NCBI RefSeq assembly: GCF_004331455.1
Contig: NZ_SJJR01000004.1
Span: 186,001 to 250,000 of the forward strand
Reading direction: 5' to 3'
Origin: Micromonospora zingiberis
GTDB lineage: Bacteria; Actinomycetota; Actinomycetes; Mycobacteriales; Micromonosporaceae
DNA length: 64,000 bases
Made by a program: the position numbers and the translations under genes. A model generated the notes under the pieces. The model saw only the letters and a list, made by a program, of their open reading frames with translations, ran no database searches and was not told where the DNA came from. Positions within the stretch are counted from its first letter, which is position 1, and the number at the start of each line of letters is the position of its first letter. Shown in pieces: positions 17,572-25,581 of the stretch.

Positions 17572-18024
17572 TCAGCGGTGCAGGTACGCCTCGATCCGGG
17601 CGAACGCCCCGGCCCATGCCTTCTCGGCGAAGAAGTCCCGCAGCTCCGGGGCGGGGAAACCGGTCTGCACGACGGTGACGAGGGTGCCGTCGCCGTCGGC
17701 TGCGAAGGTGACCTCGATGTGGGTGGTCATGGTCGAACCGTCCGGACTGCTGCCGACCGACTCGGTGACCAACCGGTGCGGGCGTTCGATCACCAGGAAG
17801 GTCTGCGTCTCGCGGAACAGGTGGTCGCGGCTCGGCCCCCAGACCGCCGTCTGGGTGCCGCCGACGCGCAGGTCACTCTCGATCTCCACGATGCCGGGCT
17901 GCTCGTCGAGGATGCTGAACCAGATCTTCTGCTGCGCCGGATCCGTGTAGGCGTCGAAGACCTCCTCGGGGGAGGCCGGCAGGTGCCGGCTGAGGCGCAG
18001 TTGCAGGTCGGATGTCTCGGTCAC
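17572..18024 (-). CDS. SRPBCC/AHSA1-domain protein
   Basis: A 150-residue START-like single-domain protein. The sequence begins LQLRLSRHLPASPEEVFDAY and has the AHSA1 signatures DPAQQKIWF in the first third and TGFPAPELRDFF followed by WAGAFARIEAYL at the end. The GTG start overlaps the stop of the upstream ArsR gene by four bases, so they form an operon. The ArsR plus AHSA1 pair is widespread in actinobacteria; the AHSA1 partner has a hydrophobic ligand cavity and no established enzymatic role. The longer open frame upstream is a read-through artefact of GC-rich DNA. Confidence 0.9.
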   Translation of the reverse strand: MTETSDLQLRLSRHLPASPEEVFDAYTDPAQQKIWFSILDEQPGIVEIESDLRVGGTQTAVWGPSRDHLFRETQTFLVIERPHRLVTESVGSSPDGSTMTTHIEVTFAADGDGTLVTVVQTGFPAPELRDFFAEKAWAGAFARIEAYLHR

Positions 18025-18359
18025 TGCTCGATTCCCTTCCGCAGGGTGAAGTAGGCGTCGAGACCGTCGAGGCGACGCTCCCAGAGCCGCTGGTAGAAGC
18101 TGATCCATGCCATCGCGTCGTCCAGTCGCTCGGTGCCCAGCCGGCAGCGCCGTGACCGGCCGACCTTCTCGGTGACCACCAGACCCGCCTCCTCCAGCAC
18201 CCGGACGTGTTTCGTCATCCCGGTGAGGGAGATGGCGAACGGCTCGGCCAGGTCGCTGATGGTGGCGGGTGCGGTGCCGAGCCGGGCGAGCACCTGGCGG
18301 CGGGTCGGGTCGGCCAGCGCCGAGAAGATCCGGTCGAGACGCGCGTCTTGCTGAACCAT
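18021..18359 (-). CDS. ArsR-family winged-helix transcriptional regulator
   Basis: A 112-residue repressor-type protein with an ArsR winged helix: RIFSALADPTRRQVLARL, then ATISDLAEPFAISLTGMTKH as the recognition helix region and VRVLEEAGLVVTEKVGRSRR as wing. No metal-binding Cys cluster is seen, so it senses something other than a soft metal. The C-terminal helix DAMAWISFYQRLWERRLDGL is typical of regulators paired with AHSA1 proteins. I chose the ATG at 18357-18359; a GTG three codons upstream is possible. Two matching palindromes at the start and just upstream suggest tight autoregulation. Confidence 0.9.
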   Translation of the reverse strand: MVQQDARLDRIFSALADPTRRQVLARLGTAPATISDLAEPFAISLTGMTKHVRVLEEAGLVVTEKVGRSRRCRLGTERLDDAMAWISFYQRLWERRLDGLDAYFTLRKGIEQ

Positions 18360-18395
18360 GTGGTTCACCGTAGCAATAGTGAACCATCTGGTTCA
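18352..18395. promoter_or_regulatory. Twin palindromic operators for the ArsR/SRPBCC operon
   Basis: TGAACCATGTGGTTCA (18352-18367) and TGAACCATCTGGTTCA (18380-18395) are the same interrupted palindrome, TGAACCANNTGGTTCA, spaced 28 bases apart start to start. The first covers the ArsR start codon and the second lies where the promoter should be. Repetition and position make an autoregulatory site likely; the ligand is unknown. Confidence 0.85.
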
Positions 18396-18504
18396 ACGAT
18401 TTGGGTCCCGGGATGTTCGGGGCGGCCGATGGCGGGGCGGCGAAACCGCGCCGCTTGCCCGATAGTGGGTCCAGCCAGCCCCCGGCCCGAGAACGAGAGG
18501 TGCC

Positions 18505-19491
18505 ATGACCACCCAGCTGAGTGAGCTTCTGGCCAGCACGCTGCAAACTGGCCGGCTGCCCGGCCTGCACGCGACCGCGGTGGTCCAGGGCGGCCAGACC
18601 CTGCTGGAGTACTACGGCACCGGCCTGGACTTCGCCTGGGGCGATTCGCTCGGCGTCATCGAGTTCGCGCCCCGCACGCTGCACGACGTGCGGTCGGTCA
18701 CCAAGAGCGTGACCGCCCTGCTGTACGGCATCGCGCTCGGCGAGGGCCGGGTTCCCGACCTCGGCGAGCCGTTGCTGCGCCACTTCCCGGCGTACGCCGA
18801 TCTGGCCGTCGAACCCGACCGGGCCCGGCTCACCGTCGAGCACGCGCTGACCATGACGCTCGGCCTGCGGTGGCGCGAGGACCTGCCGTACGACAGCCCG
18901 GCGAACGCCGAGATCGCGATGGAGTTGGCGCCGGACCGGTACCGGTACGTGCTGGAGCAGCCGATCCTGGAACCACCCGGCACCCGATGGGGATACTGCG
19001 GTGGCGCCACCGCGCTGCTCGGTGGACTGATCGCGCAGGGCACGGGCCGGCGCTTGCCCGACTACGCCGAAGCGGTGCTGTTCGCGCCGCTGGGCATGAC
19101 CGGCTTCGACTGGATGACCGGCACCGACGGGGTGGCCTCGGCCGCGTCCGGGCTGCGGCTGGCCCCCCGCGACCTGGCCCGGATCGGCGAGCTGGTGCTC
19201 GCCCGGGGCGCCTGGCAGGGCCGCCGGGTCGTCCCGGCCGACTGGATCGACGCGATGCTGGTGCCGCGTACCCGGACCACCTGGGGCGCCGGCTACGGCT
19301 ATCACTGGTACCTCGAAACCGGCACCGGCCACCGGGTCGTCGCCGCCGTGGGCAACGGCGGGCAACGCCTGTTCGTCCTGCCCGAGTTGGACCTCAGTGT
19401 GGCGGTGACCGCCGGCAACTACGACGACCCCGAGCACTGGCGGACCCCGGCGACGCTGCTGGAACAGGTGATCCTGCCCGCGCTGAGCTGA
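18505..19491 (+). CDS. Beta-lactamase-fold serine hydrolase (class C/esterase EstB type)
   Basis: A 328-residue cytoplasmic-looking protein without signal peptide. The catalytic SxxK motif is RSVTKSV (Ser64, Lys67), the second motif is a Tyr-containing RWGYCGG (Tyr164, YxN-like), and the third-motif region near the C-terminus is GNGGQRLFV instead of a classical KTG. That pattern fits the broad beta-lactamase-related family of esterases and D-amino-acid amidases more than a true lactamase. A GAGAGGTG ribosome site precedes the ATG. It is divergent from the ArsR operon, whose operators could influence it. Substrate unknown. Confidence 0.87.
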   Translation: MTTQLSELLASTLQTGRLPGLHATAVVQGGQTLLEYYGTGLDFAWGDSLGVIEFAPRTLHDVRSVTKSVTALLYGIALGEGRVPDLGEPLLRHFPAYADLAVEPDRARLTVEHALTMTLGLRWREDLPYDSPANAEIAMELAPDRYRYVLEQPILEPPGTRWGYCGGATALLGGLIAQGTGRRLPDYAEAVLFAPLGMTGFDWMTGTDGVASAASGLRLAPRDLARIGELVLARGAWQGRRVVPADWIDAMLVPRTRTTWGAGYGYHWYLETGTGHRVVAAVGNGGQRLFVLPELDLSVAVTAGNYDDPEHWRTPATLLEQVILPALS

Positions 19492-19517
19492 CCCGTGACG
19501 GGTCGCGTCGGGTCAGC
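19487..19517. terminator. Palindrome spanning the convergent stop codons
   Basis: GCTGACCCG (19487-19495) pairs with CGGGTCAGC (19509-19517), and each arm contains one of the two convergent stop codons. A smaller palindrome, GACCCGT-G-ACGGGTC, lies inside. A bidirectional terminator role is likely but the loop is long. Confidence 0.5.
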
Positions 19518-20613
19518 GCTGCACCCGGGCCCCGGCGCCGCGCATCAGCGCCTCGACCTCCTTGCGGTTGGCCATCGAGGTGTCGCCGGGGGTGGTCATG
19601 GCCAGCGCGCCGTGGGCGGCACCGTACTCCACGGCGGTGGCCAGGTCGTGCTGCGCCAGCAGTCCGTAGATCAACCCGGAGGCGAAGCTGTCGCCGCCGC
19701 CCACCCGGTCCATGATCTCCAGGCCGGGGCGGTGCGTCGCCTCGACGAATCCGCCGGCCGCCCAGGCGATGGCACCCCAGTCGTTGACGGTCGCGCTGCG
19801 TACGGTGCGCAGCGTGGTGGCCACCACCCGGAAGTTGTCGAACTCCTTGGTGACCTCGTCGATCATCCGCTGGAAGTTGGTCACCTCCAGTTCGGAGAGG
19901 CTGGCGTCGGTGTCGGGCACCTCGAAGCCGAGCGAGGCGGTGAAGTCCTCCTCGTTGCCGATCATGACGTCGACGTACCGGGCGAGCCGCCGGTTGACCT
20001 CCTGTGCGCGGGCCTGCCCGCCGACCGCCTTCCAGAGGCTGGGCCGGTAGTTGAGGTCGTACGAGATGATCGTGCCGTGCCGGCGGGCGGCGACCATGGC
20101 CGCCTCGATGGTCTCCGGCGTGGTCTCCGACAGCGCGGCGTAGATGCCGCCGGTGTGCAGCCAGCGCACCCCGAGGTCGCCGAAGAGGTGATCCCAGTCG
20201 ACGTCGTCGGCGCGTAGTTGGCTCGCGGCGGTGTGGCCCCGGTCGGAGGTGCCGACGGCGCCGCGTACGCCGAAACCTCGCTCGGTGAAGTTCAGACCGT
20301 TGCGTACGCTGCGACCGAGGCCGTCGTACGCCATCCAGCGGATGAACGACGGGTCGACGCCGCCCTGAAGGATCAGGTCCTCCAGCAGCCGTCCCACCTC
20401 GTTGTCGGCGAACGCGGTGACGATGGCGGTCCGCAGCCCGAAGCAGCGGCGCAGTCCCCGGGCCACGTTGTACTCACCGCCGCCCTCCCAGGCCCGGAAG
20501 GTGCGGGCGGTGCGCACCCGTCCCTCACCGGGGTCGAGGCGCAGCATCACCTCGCCGAGCGAGACGAGGTCGTACCGGCACTGGTCGGCGGGGCGCAGGT
20601 CGAGAATGGGCAT
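19513..20613 (-). CDS. kdgK: 2-keto-3-deoxygluconate kinase-type PfkB sugar kinase
   Basis: A 366-residue PfkB-family kinase. The N-terminal GGGEYNVARGLRR is the first PfkB signature and MDRVGGGDSFASGLIYG holds the second, with the catalytic base Asp308. YDLNYRPSLW and GNEEDF are typical of KDG kinases, and the protein lies six bases after the KDPG aldolase gene, which fixes the assignment. It would phosphorylate 2-keto-3-deoxygluconate at O6 to KDPG in uronate or Entner-Doudoroff-type catabolism. The start ATG at 20611-20613 follows a CAGATCTGATCCGCG stretch on the coding strand without strong ribosome site, suggesting coupling to the upstream gene. Confidence 0.9.
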   Translation of the reverse strand: MPILDLRPADQCRYDLVSLGEVMLRLDPGEGRVRTARTFRAWEGGGEYNVARGLRRCFGLRTAIVTAFADNEVGRLLEDLILQGGVDPSFIRWMAYDGLGRSVRNGLNFTERGFGVRGAVGTSDRGHTAASQLRADDVDWDHLFGDLGVRWLHTGGIYAALSETTPETIEAAMVAARRHGTIISYDLNYRPSLWKAVGGQARAQEVNRRLARYVDVMIGNEEDFTASLGFEVPDTDASLSELEVTNFQRMIDEVTKEFDNFRVVATTLRTVRSATVNDWGAIAWAAGGFVEATHRPGLEIMDRVGGGDSFASGLIYGLLAQHDLATAVEYGAAHGALAMTTPGDTSMANRKEVEALMRGAGARVQR

Positions 20614-20619
20614 CGCGGA

Positions 20620-21276
20620 TCAGATCTCCCGGGCGGCGGTCACGGCGGCGGCGGTCAGCGTGGTCACGTCGTCCCACCGGCCCTCGGCGAGCAGGCTGGG
20701 AGCGACCATCCAGGTCCCGCCGACGGCGAGGACCGCGGGCAGGCTCAGGTAGTCGCGCAGGTTGTCGGTGTTCACGCCCCCGGTGGGGATGAACCGTACG
20801 GACCGGAACGGCGCGGCCAACGCCTTGATCATGGTGGTTCCGCCGAGCTGCCCGGCGGGGAAGAACTTGACCGTGTCCAGGCCGGCGTCGATGGCCATCT
20901 GGATCTCGGTCGGGGTGGCGGCGCCCGGGAAGACGGGGACGCCGACCTGCTGGCAGTGGGCGACCACGCGCGGGCTGAAGCCGGGGCTGACGATGAACCG
21001 GGCGCCGGCCGCGACGGCCTCGTCCACCTGGGCCGGCGTCAGTACGGTGCCGGCGCCGACGAAGAGGTCCGGGTCCTCGGACATGACCCGGATGGCGTCG
21101 GCGGCGGCGTCGGTGCGGAAGGTCACCTCGACGCTGCGCAGGCCACCGGCGGTCAGTGCGGCGCCGAGCGGGGCGGCGTCGCGGGCGTCGTCGAGCACCA
21201 CGACCGGAAGGATCCGGCCCGCGGCGATGGTCTCCGACACACCGGCCGGCTGTTCAGAAGGATGAACGGCAGTCAC
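20620..21276 (-). CDS. eda: KDPG/KHG aldolase
   Basis: A 218-residue class I aldolase. The Schiff-base lysine is Lys137 in DTVKFFPAGQLGG and the proton-shuttling glutamate is Glu50 in SVEVTFRT. GAGTVLTPAQ and FIVSPGFSPRVV complete the family pattern. It splits 2-keto-3-deoxy-6-phosphogluconate to pyruvate and glyceraldehyde 3-phosphate, following the kinase encoded downstream. Two in-frame GTG codons (21274-21276 and 21283-21285) are possible starts; the first is preferred for its spacing to TAGGG. The start region lies in a palindrome that is probably the operator for the divergent IclR regulator. Confidence 0.92.
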   Translation of the reverse strand: MTAVHPSEQPAGVSETIAAGRILPVVVLDDARDAAPLGAALTAGGLRSVEVTFRTDAAADAIRVMSEDPDLFVGAGTVLTPAQVDEAVAAGARFIVSPGFSPRVVAHCQQVGVPVFPGAATPTEIQMAIDAGLDTVKFFPAGQLGGTTMIKALAAPFRSVRFIPTGGVNTDNLRDYLSLPAVLAVGGTWMVAPSLLAEGRWDDVTTLTAAAVTAAREI

Positions 21277-21285
21277 ATACGTGAC
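21272..21285. promoter_or_regulatory. Inverted repeat GTCAC-N4-GTGAC at the eda start
   Basis: GTCACATACGTGAC has perfect five-base arms and sits in the 53-base divergent gap edge, overlapping the aldolase start codon. Its place between eda and the IclR gene makes it a candidate operator for that regulator. Confidence 0.5.
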
Positions 21286-21329
21286 CCTACTGCTGATCCC
21301 GGCGATGTCAATCCCGCTACAGTGACGCC

Positions 21330-22106
21330 ATGACATCCGCCGAGGGGTTCCAGCCGGTCAAGTCGGCCGGGCGCACGCTGGAGGTGCTGGAGACCCTCGC
21401 CGCCTCCGGCGGCCGGCGATCCCTCGGCGACCTCGCCCGGGACCTGGGCATCCCGAAGAGCAGCCTGCACGGCATCCTGCGCACGATGATGCAGCGCGGC
21501 TGGGTGGAGGCCGACGACACCGGCACCCGGTTCGGGTTGGGCGTACGCGCCCTCCAGGTCGGCGCCGCGTACCTGGACACCGACGACGCGGTCGGGCTGC
21601 TCGCCGGCGTCCTGGACGACCTGTCCGGGCAGTTCGGTGAGACCGTGCACCTCGGCCGCCTCGACGGGGCGCACGTGGTCTACACCGCCAAGCGGGAGTC
21701 CATGCACCCGCTGCGGCTGTACAGCGCCATCGGGCGACGCCTGCCGGCACACGCCACCGCGCTGGGCAAGGTGCTGCTCGCCGAGCGCGCCGACGAGACG
21801 GTCGAGACGATCATCGGGACCTCCCCGGCGCCGCTGACCCGGCACACCATCACCGACCTCGCGGCCCTGCACGCCGACCTGGCCGTCAGTCGGGACCGGG
21901 GATACGCCGTCGACCACGAGGAGAACACCGAGGGCATCGTCTGCTTCGCGGTCGCCGTGCCGCTGCACACTCCCGCCGTGGACGCGATCAGCCTCTCCAT
22001 CCCGGTGGCCCGCCTCGACGGGCACCTCGAAGAGCGCGTGGTGGCGGCGCTGCGCCGCGCGGTCGACCAGGTCCGCGCCGCGCGCGGTCTGCTCACCGTC
22101 AGCTGA
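21330..22106 (+). CDS. IclR-family regulator of the kdgK-eda operon
   Basis: A 258-residue IclR-type protein. The N-terminal winged helix is seen in SAGRTLEVLETLAASGGRRS and LARDLGIPKSSLHGILRTM, followed by the GAF-like effector domain, with RRLPAHATALGKVLLA and AVDHEENTEGIVCFAVAV as family signatures. It is divergent from eda and kdgK across about 53 bases, so it most likely controls them in response to KDG, KDPG or a related sugar acid, as KdgR proteins do. Binding sites could overlap both starts. Whether it activates or represses cannot be judged. Confidence 0.9.
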   Translation: MTSAEGFQPVKSAGRTLEVLETLAASGGRRSLGDLARDLGIPKSSLHGILRTMMQRGWVEADDTGTRFGLGVRALQVGAAYLDTDDAVGLLAGVLDDLSGQFGETVHLGRLDGAHVVYTAKRESMHPLRLYSAIGRRLPAHATALGKVLLAERADETVETIIGTSPAPLTRHTITDLAALHADLAVSRDRGYAVDHEENTEGIVCFAVAVPLHTPAVDAISLSIPVARLDGHLEERVVAALRRAVDQVRAARGLLTVS

Positions 22107-22284
22107 CCGGCGCAGCGCGGGCGGGCCGGTGGGCCGGTGGGCTGGTGATTGTCCTCACGATCAGCCCTCCTCGGGCGAGGGAAAACGCCCCTGACCTCCC
22201 TATGCTTGGCTTCGATGATCGTTTCGGGCCGGTCCGGCGTCAGCGGGTGGGCCCTGGGTGACGCGGGGGAGGAAGTGGCGAGCG

Positions 22285-22950
22285 ATGACCGGTTCCACGC
22301 GGATCTGGGACGGCATGTCCATCCCCGCACCCGGCAGCTACGAGCTTGACGCCGCGCACAAGCGGGTCGGGTTCGTCGCCCGGCACATGATGGTCAGCCC
22401 GGTACGCGGCGAGTTCCGTACGGCGAGCGCCCACATCACGGTCGCGGAGAATCCCCTGGAGTCCTCGATCGTGGCGAGCATCCGGGCGGACAGCATCGAC
22501 ACCGCCAACGTCGACCGCGACGTTCACCTGCGCAGCGCCGACTTCCTCGACGTCCAGCGGTATCCGACCCTGGAGTACCGCAGCACCGGCATCGCCGCCC
22601 TCGACCAGACCGACCCGATCTTCTACTGGGCCAAGCTGAAGAACCACCGGCTCGGTCGCCGGGCGGTGCTGGACGAGCCGTCGCCGCCGGCGCACCCGGC
22701 GACCACGCGGTTCGTGCTGGCCGGCGAGCTGACCGTCAAGGGGCTCACCCGTCCGGTGGACCTACAGGTCGAGTTCGGCGGGGCCCGGCGCGATCCGTAC
22801 GGGCAGGACATCTTCGGGTTCAGCGCCACGGCGGAGATCAACCGCGAGGACTACGGCCTGGTCTGGAACGTGGCCCTGGACAGCGGCGGCGTCCTGGTCG
22901 GCCGCAACATCCGCATCGAGATCGCCGGCGAGGCCATCCGGCAGGGGTAG
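22285..22950 (+). CDS. YceI-family lipocalin-like protein
   Basis: A 221-residue protein of the YceI family, whose members form an extended beta-barrel that binds polyisoprenoid chains. The start of the domain, PGSYELDAAHKRVGFVARHMM, and later SADFLDVQRYPTLEYRST, LTVKGLTRPVDLQVEF and FGFSATAEINREDYGLVWN are all present in order. A segment of about 30 residues (FYWAKLKNHRLGRRAVLD) is inserted compared with minimal members. There is no signal peptide, so it is likely cytoplasmic. GGGGGAGGAAG lies upstream of the ATG at 22285. Physiological ligand unknown. Confidence 0.9.
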   Translation: MTGSTRIWDGMSIPAPGSYELDAAHKRVGFVARHMMVSPVRGEFRTASAHITVAENPLESSIVASIRADSIDTANVDRDVHLRSADFLDVQRYPTLEYRSTGIAALDQTDPIFYWAKLKNHRLGRRAVLDEPSPPAHPATTRFVLAGELTVKGLTRPVDLQVEFGGARRDPYGQDIFGFSATAEINREDYGLVWNVALDSGGVLVGRNIRIEIAGEAIRQG

Positions 22951-23103
22951 GCCCCATCGGTCTTCACCTCGGGTTCACGGCCTTTTCCGGCGCTAAGACA
23001 CTCATTGATCACGATGTCTGCGACAATCCGTCTGTCGCAGGCCACGCCCATCAGCCGGGCCACCCCCACCCGCCGTGGTCGGCGACAGTCAGGAGTCGAC
23101 CCA

Positions 23104-23736
23104 ATGGCTCGCCTACCCAGGGCCGCCCTCACCACGGCGGTCGCCGTCGTCCTGTCCATCGTGCTGGTCCCACCGCCGGCCCACGCCACCCCGCCCAACA
23201 TCCCCTCGTACAGCACGGCGGTGAGCCGACTCAACGCGCTCACCGTCGCCGCCGAGTCGCACCAGTCCAGCTACAACCGGGATCTCTTCCCGCACTGGAT
23301 CACGATCACCGGCACCTGCAACGCCCGGGAGCAGGTCCTCAAGCGCGACGGCACCAACGTCGTCGTCGACGCGAGCTGCTACCCGACCTCCGGGTCCTGG
23401 TACAGCCCGTACGACGGCCTGACCCGCACCAGCCCCTCGCAGATCGACATCGACCACATGGTGCCGCTCGCCGAGGCGTGGCGCTCCGGGGCCTGGGCCT
23501 GGAGCACCGCGCAGCGGCAGACCTACGCCAACGACCTCGGCGGCCCCGAGCTGTGGGCGGTCACCAGCACGGTGAACCAGTCCAAGGGCGACAAGGACCC
23601 GGCCGCGTGGAAGCCGCCGCGCGCGGCGTTCCACTGCACCTACGCCCGCGCCTGGATCCAGGTGAAGTGGTACTACGGGCTCTCCGTGGACAGCGCGGAG
23701 AAGTCGGCCCTCAGCTCGATGCTCGGCACCTGCTGA
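23104..23736 (+). CDS. Secreted HNH-type nuclease (DUF1524/GmrSD C-terminal-like)
   Basis: A 210-residue exported protein. The signal peptide (ARLPRAALTTAVAVVLSIVL) ends near AHA-TP at about residue 23. The mature domain has the DUF1524-type ββα-metal core DIDHMVPLAEAWRSGA, the second half of which (ELWAVTSTVNQSKGDKDPAAW) supplies the Asn and metal-site residues. Four Cys could form two disulfides, as expected outside the cell. The ATG at 23104 has AGGAG about nine bases upstream. Such nucleases are common in actinomycete secretomes and probably scavenge nucleic acids. It is followed by a hairpin and converges on the ABC operon. Confidence 0.9.
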   Translation: MARLPRAALTTAVAVVLSIVLVPPPAHATPPNIPSYSTAVSRLNALTVAAESHQSSYNRDLFPHWITITGTCNAREQVLKRDGTNVVVDASCYPTSGSWYSPYDGLTRTSPSQIDIDHMVPLAEAWRSGAWAWSTAQRQTYANDLGGPELWAVTSTVNQSKGDKDPAAWKPPRAAFHCTYARAWIQVKWYYGLSVDSAEKSALSSMLGTC

Positions 23737-23759
23737 GCCGTACCGACCCGGACTGCCCG

Positions 23760-23787
23760 GGGGTGGCACCGATCGGCGCCACCCCCG
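23760..23787. terminator. Bidirectional hairpin after the nuclease gene
   Basis: GGGGGTGGC pairs perfectly with GCCACCCCC around a ten-base interval that itself contains CGATCG. It lies between the convergent nuclease and ABC transporter genes. Confidence 0.8.
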
Positions 23788-23829
23788 GCGTCTGTCCCGC
23801 ACGACTGACCCGGGGCGCGGCCCGGTAGG

Positions 23830-25581
23830 TCAGCGTCGCCAGGCCGCCCAGAGTTCGGCGTACCGGCCACCGGCCTCGACGAGGTCGTCCGGGCGGCCGA
23901 GTTCGACGATGCGGCCGCGCGACATCACCGCGACCCGGTCACAGGCATGGGCCTGGGTGAGCCGGTGGGCCACGACGATCGCGGTGCGGCCACGGATCAC
24001 CGCCTGGCTGGCCAGCTCCAACTGGTGGGCGCCCGCACTGCCGGCCTCCGCGCTCGCCTCGTCCAGCACGACGATCGGCGGGTCGAGCAGGGCTATCCGG
24101 GCCAGCGCCAACTGCTGGGCCTGGCCGGGTGTGATCGGATGCTCGCCGTCGCCGACCCTGGTCGCCAGTCCGGCCGGCAACGCGGCGACCCAGCCGTCCG
24201 CGTCGACCAGGCGCAACGCGGCGTGCAACTGCTCGTCGGTGGCGTGCGGAGCGGCCAGCCGCAGGTCGTCGGCGAGGGTGCCGGCGAAGACGTGCACCTC
24301 CTGGGTGACCACGCCGACGGTGCGGCGCAGGTCGTCGGGGCCGAGGTCGCCGATCAACCGGCCACCGAGCCACACCGCGCCGTCGGCGGCCGGGAACACC
24401 CCGCCGAGGATGGCCGCGAGGGTCGTCTTGCCGGCGCCGCTCTCGCCCACGATCGCCAACGACTCACCTTCGGCGATCTCGATCGTCACGTCGTGTACGA
24501 CCGTCGGACCGTCGGCGTAGCGGTGCCACACCGACTTGGCGGTGATGCCGGCCGGCGCCCGGGTGGCCAGCTCACCGGCCCGCCCCGCCGGTACGTCCAC
24601 CTCGGTGACGCCGACCAGGCGGGCGAGCGCCGCGCCGGCCGACTGGATGTCGTTGAACGACATCAGCAGCATGCCGAGCGGGCCGAAGAGGCGGTGGAAC
24701 AGCAGCGCGGCGGCGGTCACCTCGCCGACACTGCTGTCCCCGGAGCGGACCAGCAGAAACCCGGTGAACAGGACGGCGGTCAGCCCGATCGCCTCGGCGT
24801 AGTTCATCATGTTCGCGAACCAGAGGAACCCGCGTACCGCCCGGAGCCGGGCGTCGGCCGCGTCGCGTGAGGCCCGCTCCACCCGCTGGCTCTGCCGCTG
24901 CTGCATGCCGTACGCGTGCACCGTCCGGACTCCGCCGAAGGTGGTCAGCAGGTGTTGGGTACGGACCGCGGCGGCCTGCCGTTCGGCGGCGTAGAGCCGT
25001 TTCGCCCGGGGGGTGAACCGGCGCAGACTCAGCGCGTACACCGGGACGATGACCAGGAACGCGACGGCGATGCGCCAGTCCAGCGCCGCGAAGCCGGCGA
25101 CGGTGACCACGACGGTCACCAGCGCGATGAAGACCCCCGCGGCCAGCCGGATCGAGTCGGTCACCTGTTCCACGTCCTCGGTGACGCGCGCGGCGACGTC
25201 GCCGGAACCGGCGTTCTCCAGCCGCGCCGAGTCCATCCGCAGCGCGTGGTCGAGGACCTCCTCCCGCAGGTCGGCGCAGGCCCGCATGCCCCACTCGGTG
25301 ACCAGCCAACGGGACGCGCCGGTCAGCACCGCGGCGGCGAATCCCGCGCCGAGGATCCAGGCCGAGGTCAGCAGCAACGACCGGGTGGTGCCGGCGGCGA
25401 CCACCAGGTCGACCAGCCGGCCGAGCAACAGCGGTACGACGACCGCGGCGGCGCTGGCCGCCAGCGACGCCGCGACCGAGGCCCAGCCGAGCATCGGGTG
25501 GCGCCGCAACGAGCGCCAGAAGGAGACCAGGGTGGCCCGGCCGGTGGCGACCGGAAGGATGGTGGACGTCGGGTCGCTCAT
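23830..25581 (-). CDS. ABC exporter-type half-transporter B (intact Walker motifs, degenerate signature)
   Basis: A 583-residue transporter with six N-terminal transmembrane helices and a C-terminal nucleotide-binding domain. Walker A is GESGAGKTT (379-387), the Q-loop Gln is 427, Walker B is VVLDEAS with catalytic Glu508, and the H-loop His539 is in VVAHRL. The ABC signature is ITPGQAQQ (from 483) rather than LSGGQ, and the D-loop SAEAG is altered. It overlaps the partner gene by four bases (ATGA). With that partner it should form a heterodimer with one working ATP site. Iron control and the fused layout recall YbtPQ/IrtAB siderophore transporters, but the cargo is not proven. Confidence 0.9.
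   Translation of the reverse strand: MSDPTSTILPVATGRATLVSFWRSLRRHPMLGWASVAASLAASAAAVVVPLLLGRLVDLVVAAGTTRSLLLTSAWILGAGFAAAVLTGASRWLVTEWGMRACADLREEVLDHALRMDSARLENAGSGDVAARVTEDVEQVTDSIRLAAGVFIALVTVVVTVAGFAALDWRIAVAFLVIVPVYALSLRRFTPRAKRLYAAERQAAAVRTQHLLTTFGGVRTVHAYGMQQRQSQRVERASRDAADARLRAVRGFLWFANMMNYAEAIGLTAVLFTGFLLVRSGDSSVGEVTAAALLFHRLFGPLGMLLMSFNDIQSAGAALARLVGVTEVDVPAGRAGELATRAPAGITAKSVWHRYADGPTVVHDVTIEIAEGESLAIVGESGAGKTTLAAILGGVFPAADGAVWLGGRLIGDLGPDDLRRTVGVVTQEVHVFAGTLADDLRLAAPHATDEQLHAALRLVDADGWVAALPAGLATRVGDGEHPITPGQAQQLALARIALLDPPIVVLDEASAEAGSAGAHQLELASQAVIRGRTAIVVAHRLTQAHACDRVAVMSRGRIVELGRPDDLVEAGGRYAELWAAWRR

Noticed and set aside
17572..19437. A 621-residue reading for the SRPBCC protein
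   Set aside because: The GTG at 18022-18024 overlapping the ArsR stop starts the conserved domain exactly. Upstream sequence in this frame is antisense to the serine hydrolase and has no domain.
18505..19491. True class C beta-lactamase conferring resistance
   Set aside because: There is no signal peptide and the KTG motif is replaced, so a cytoplasmic esterase or amidase is more likely.
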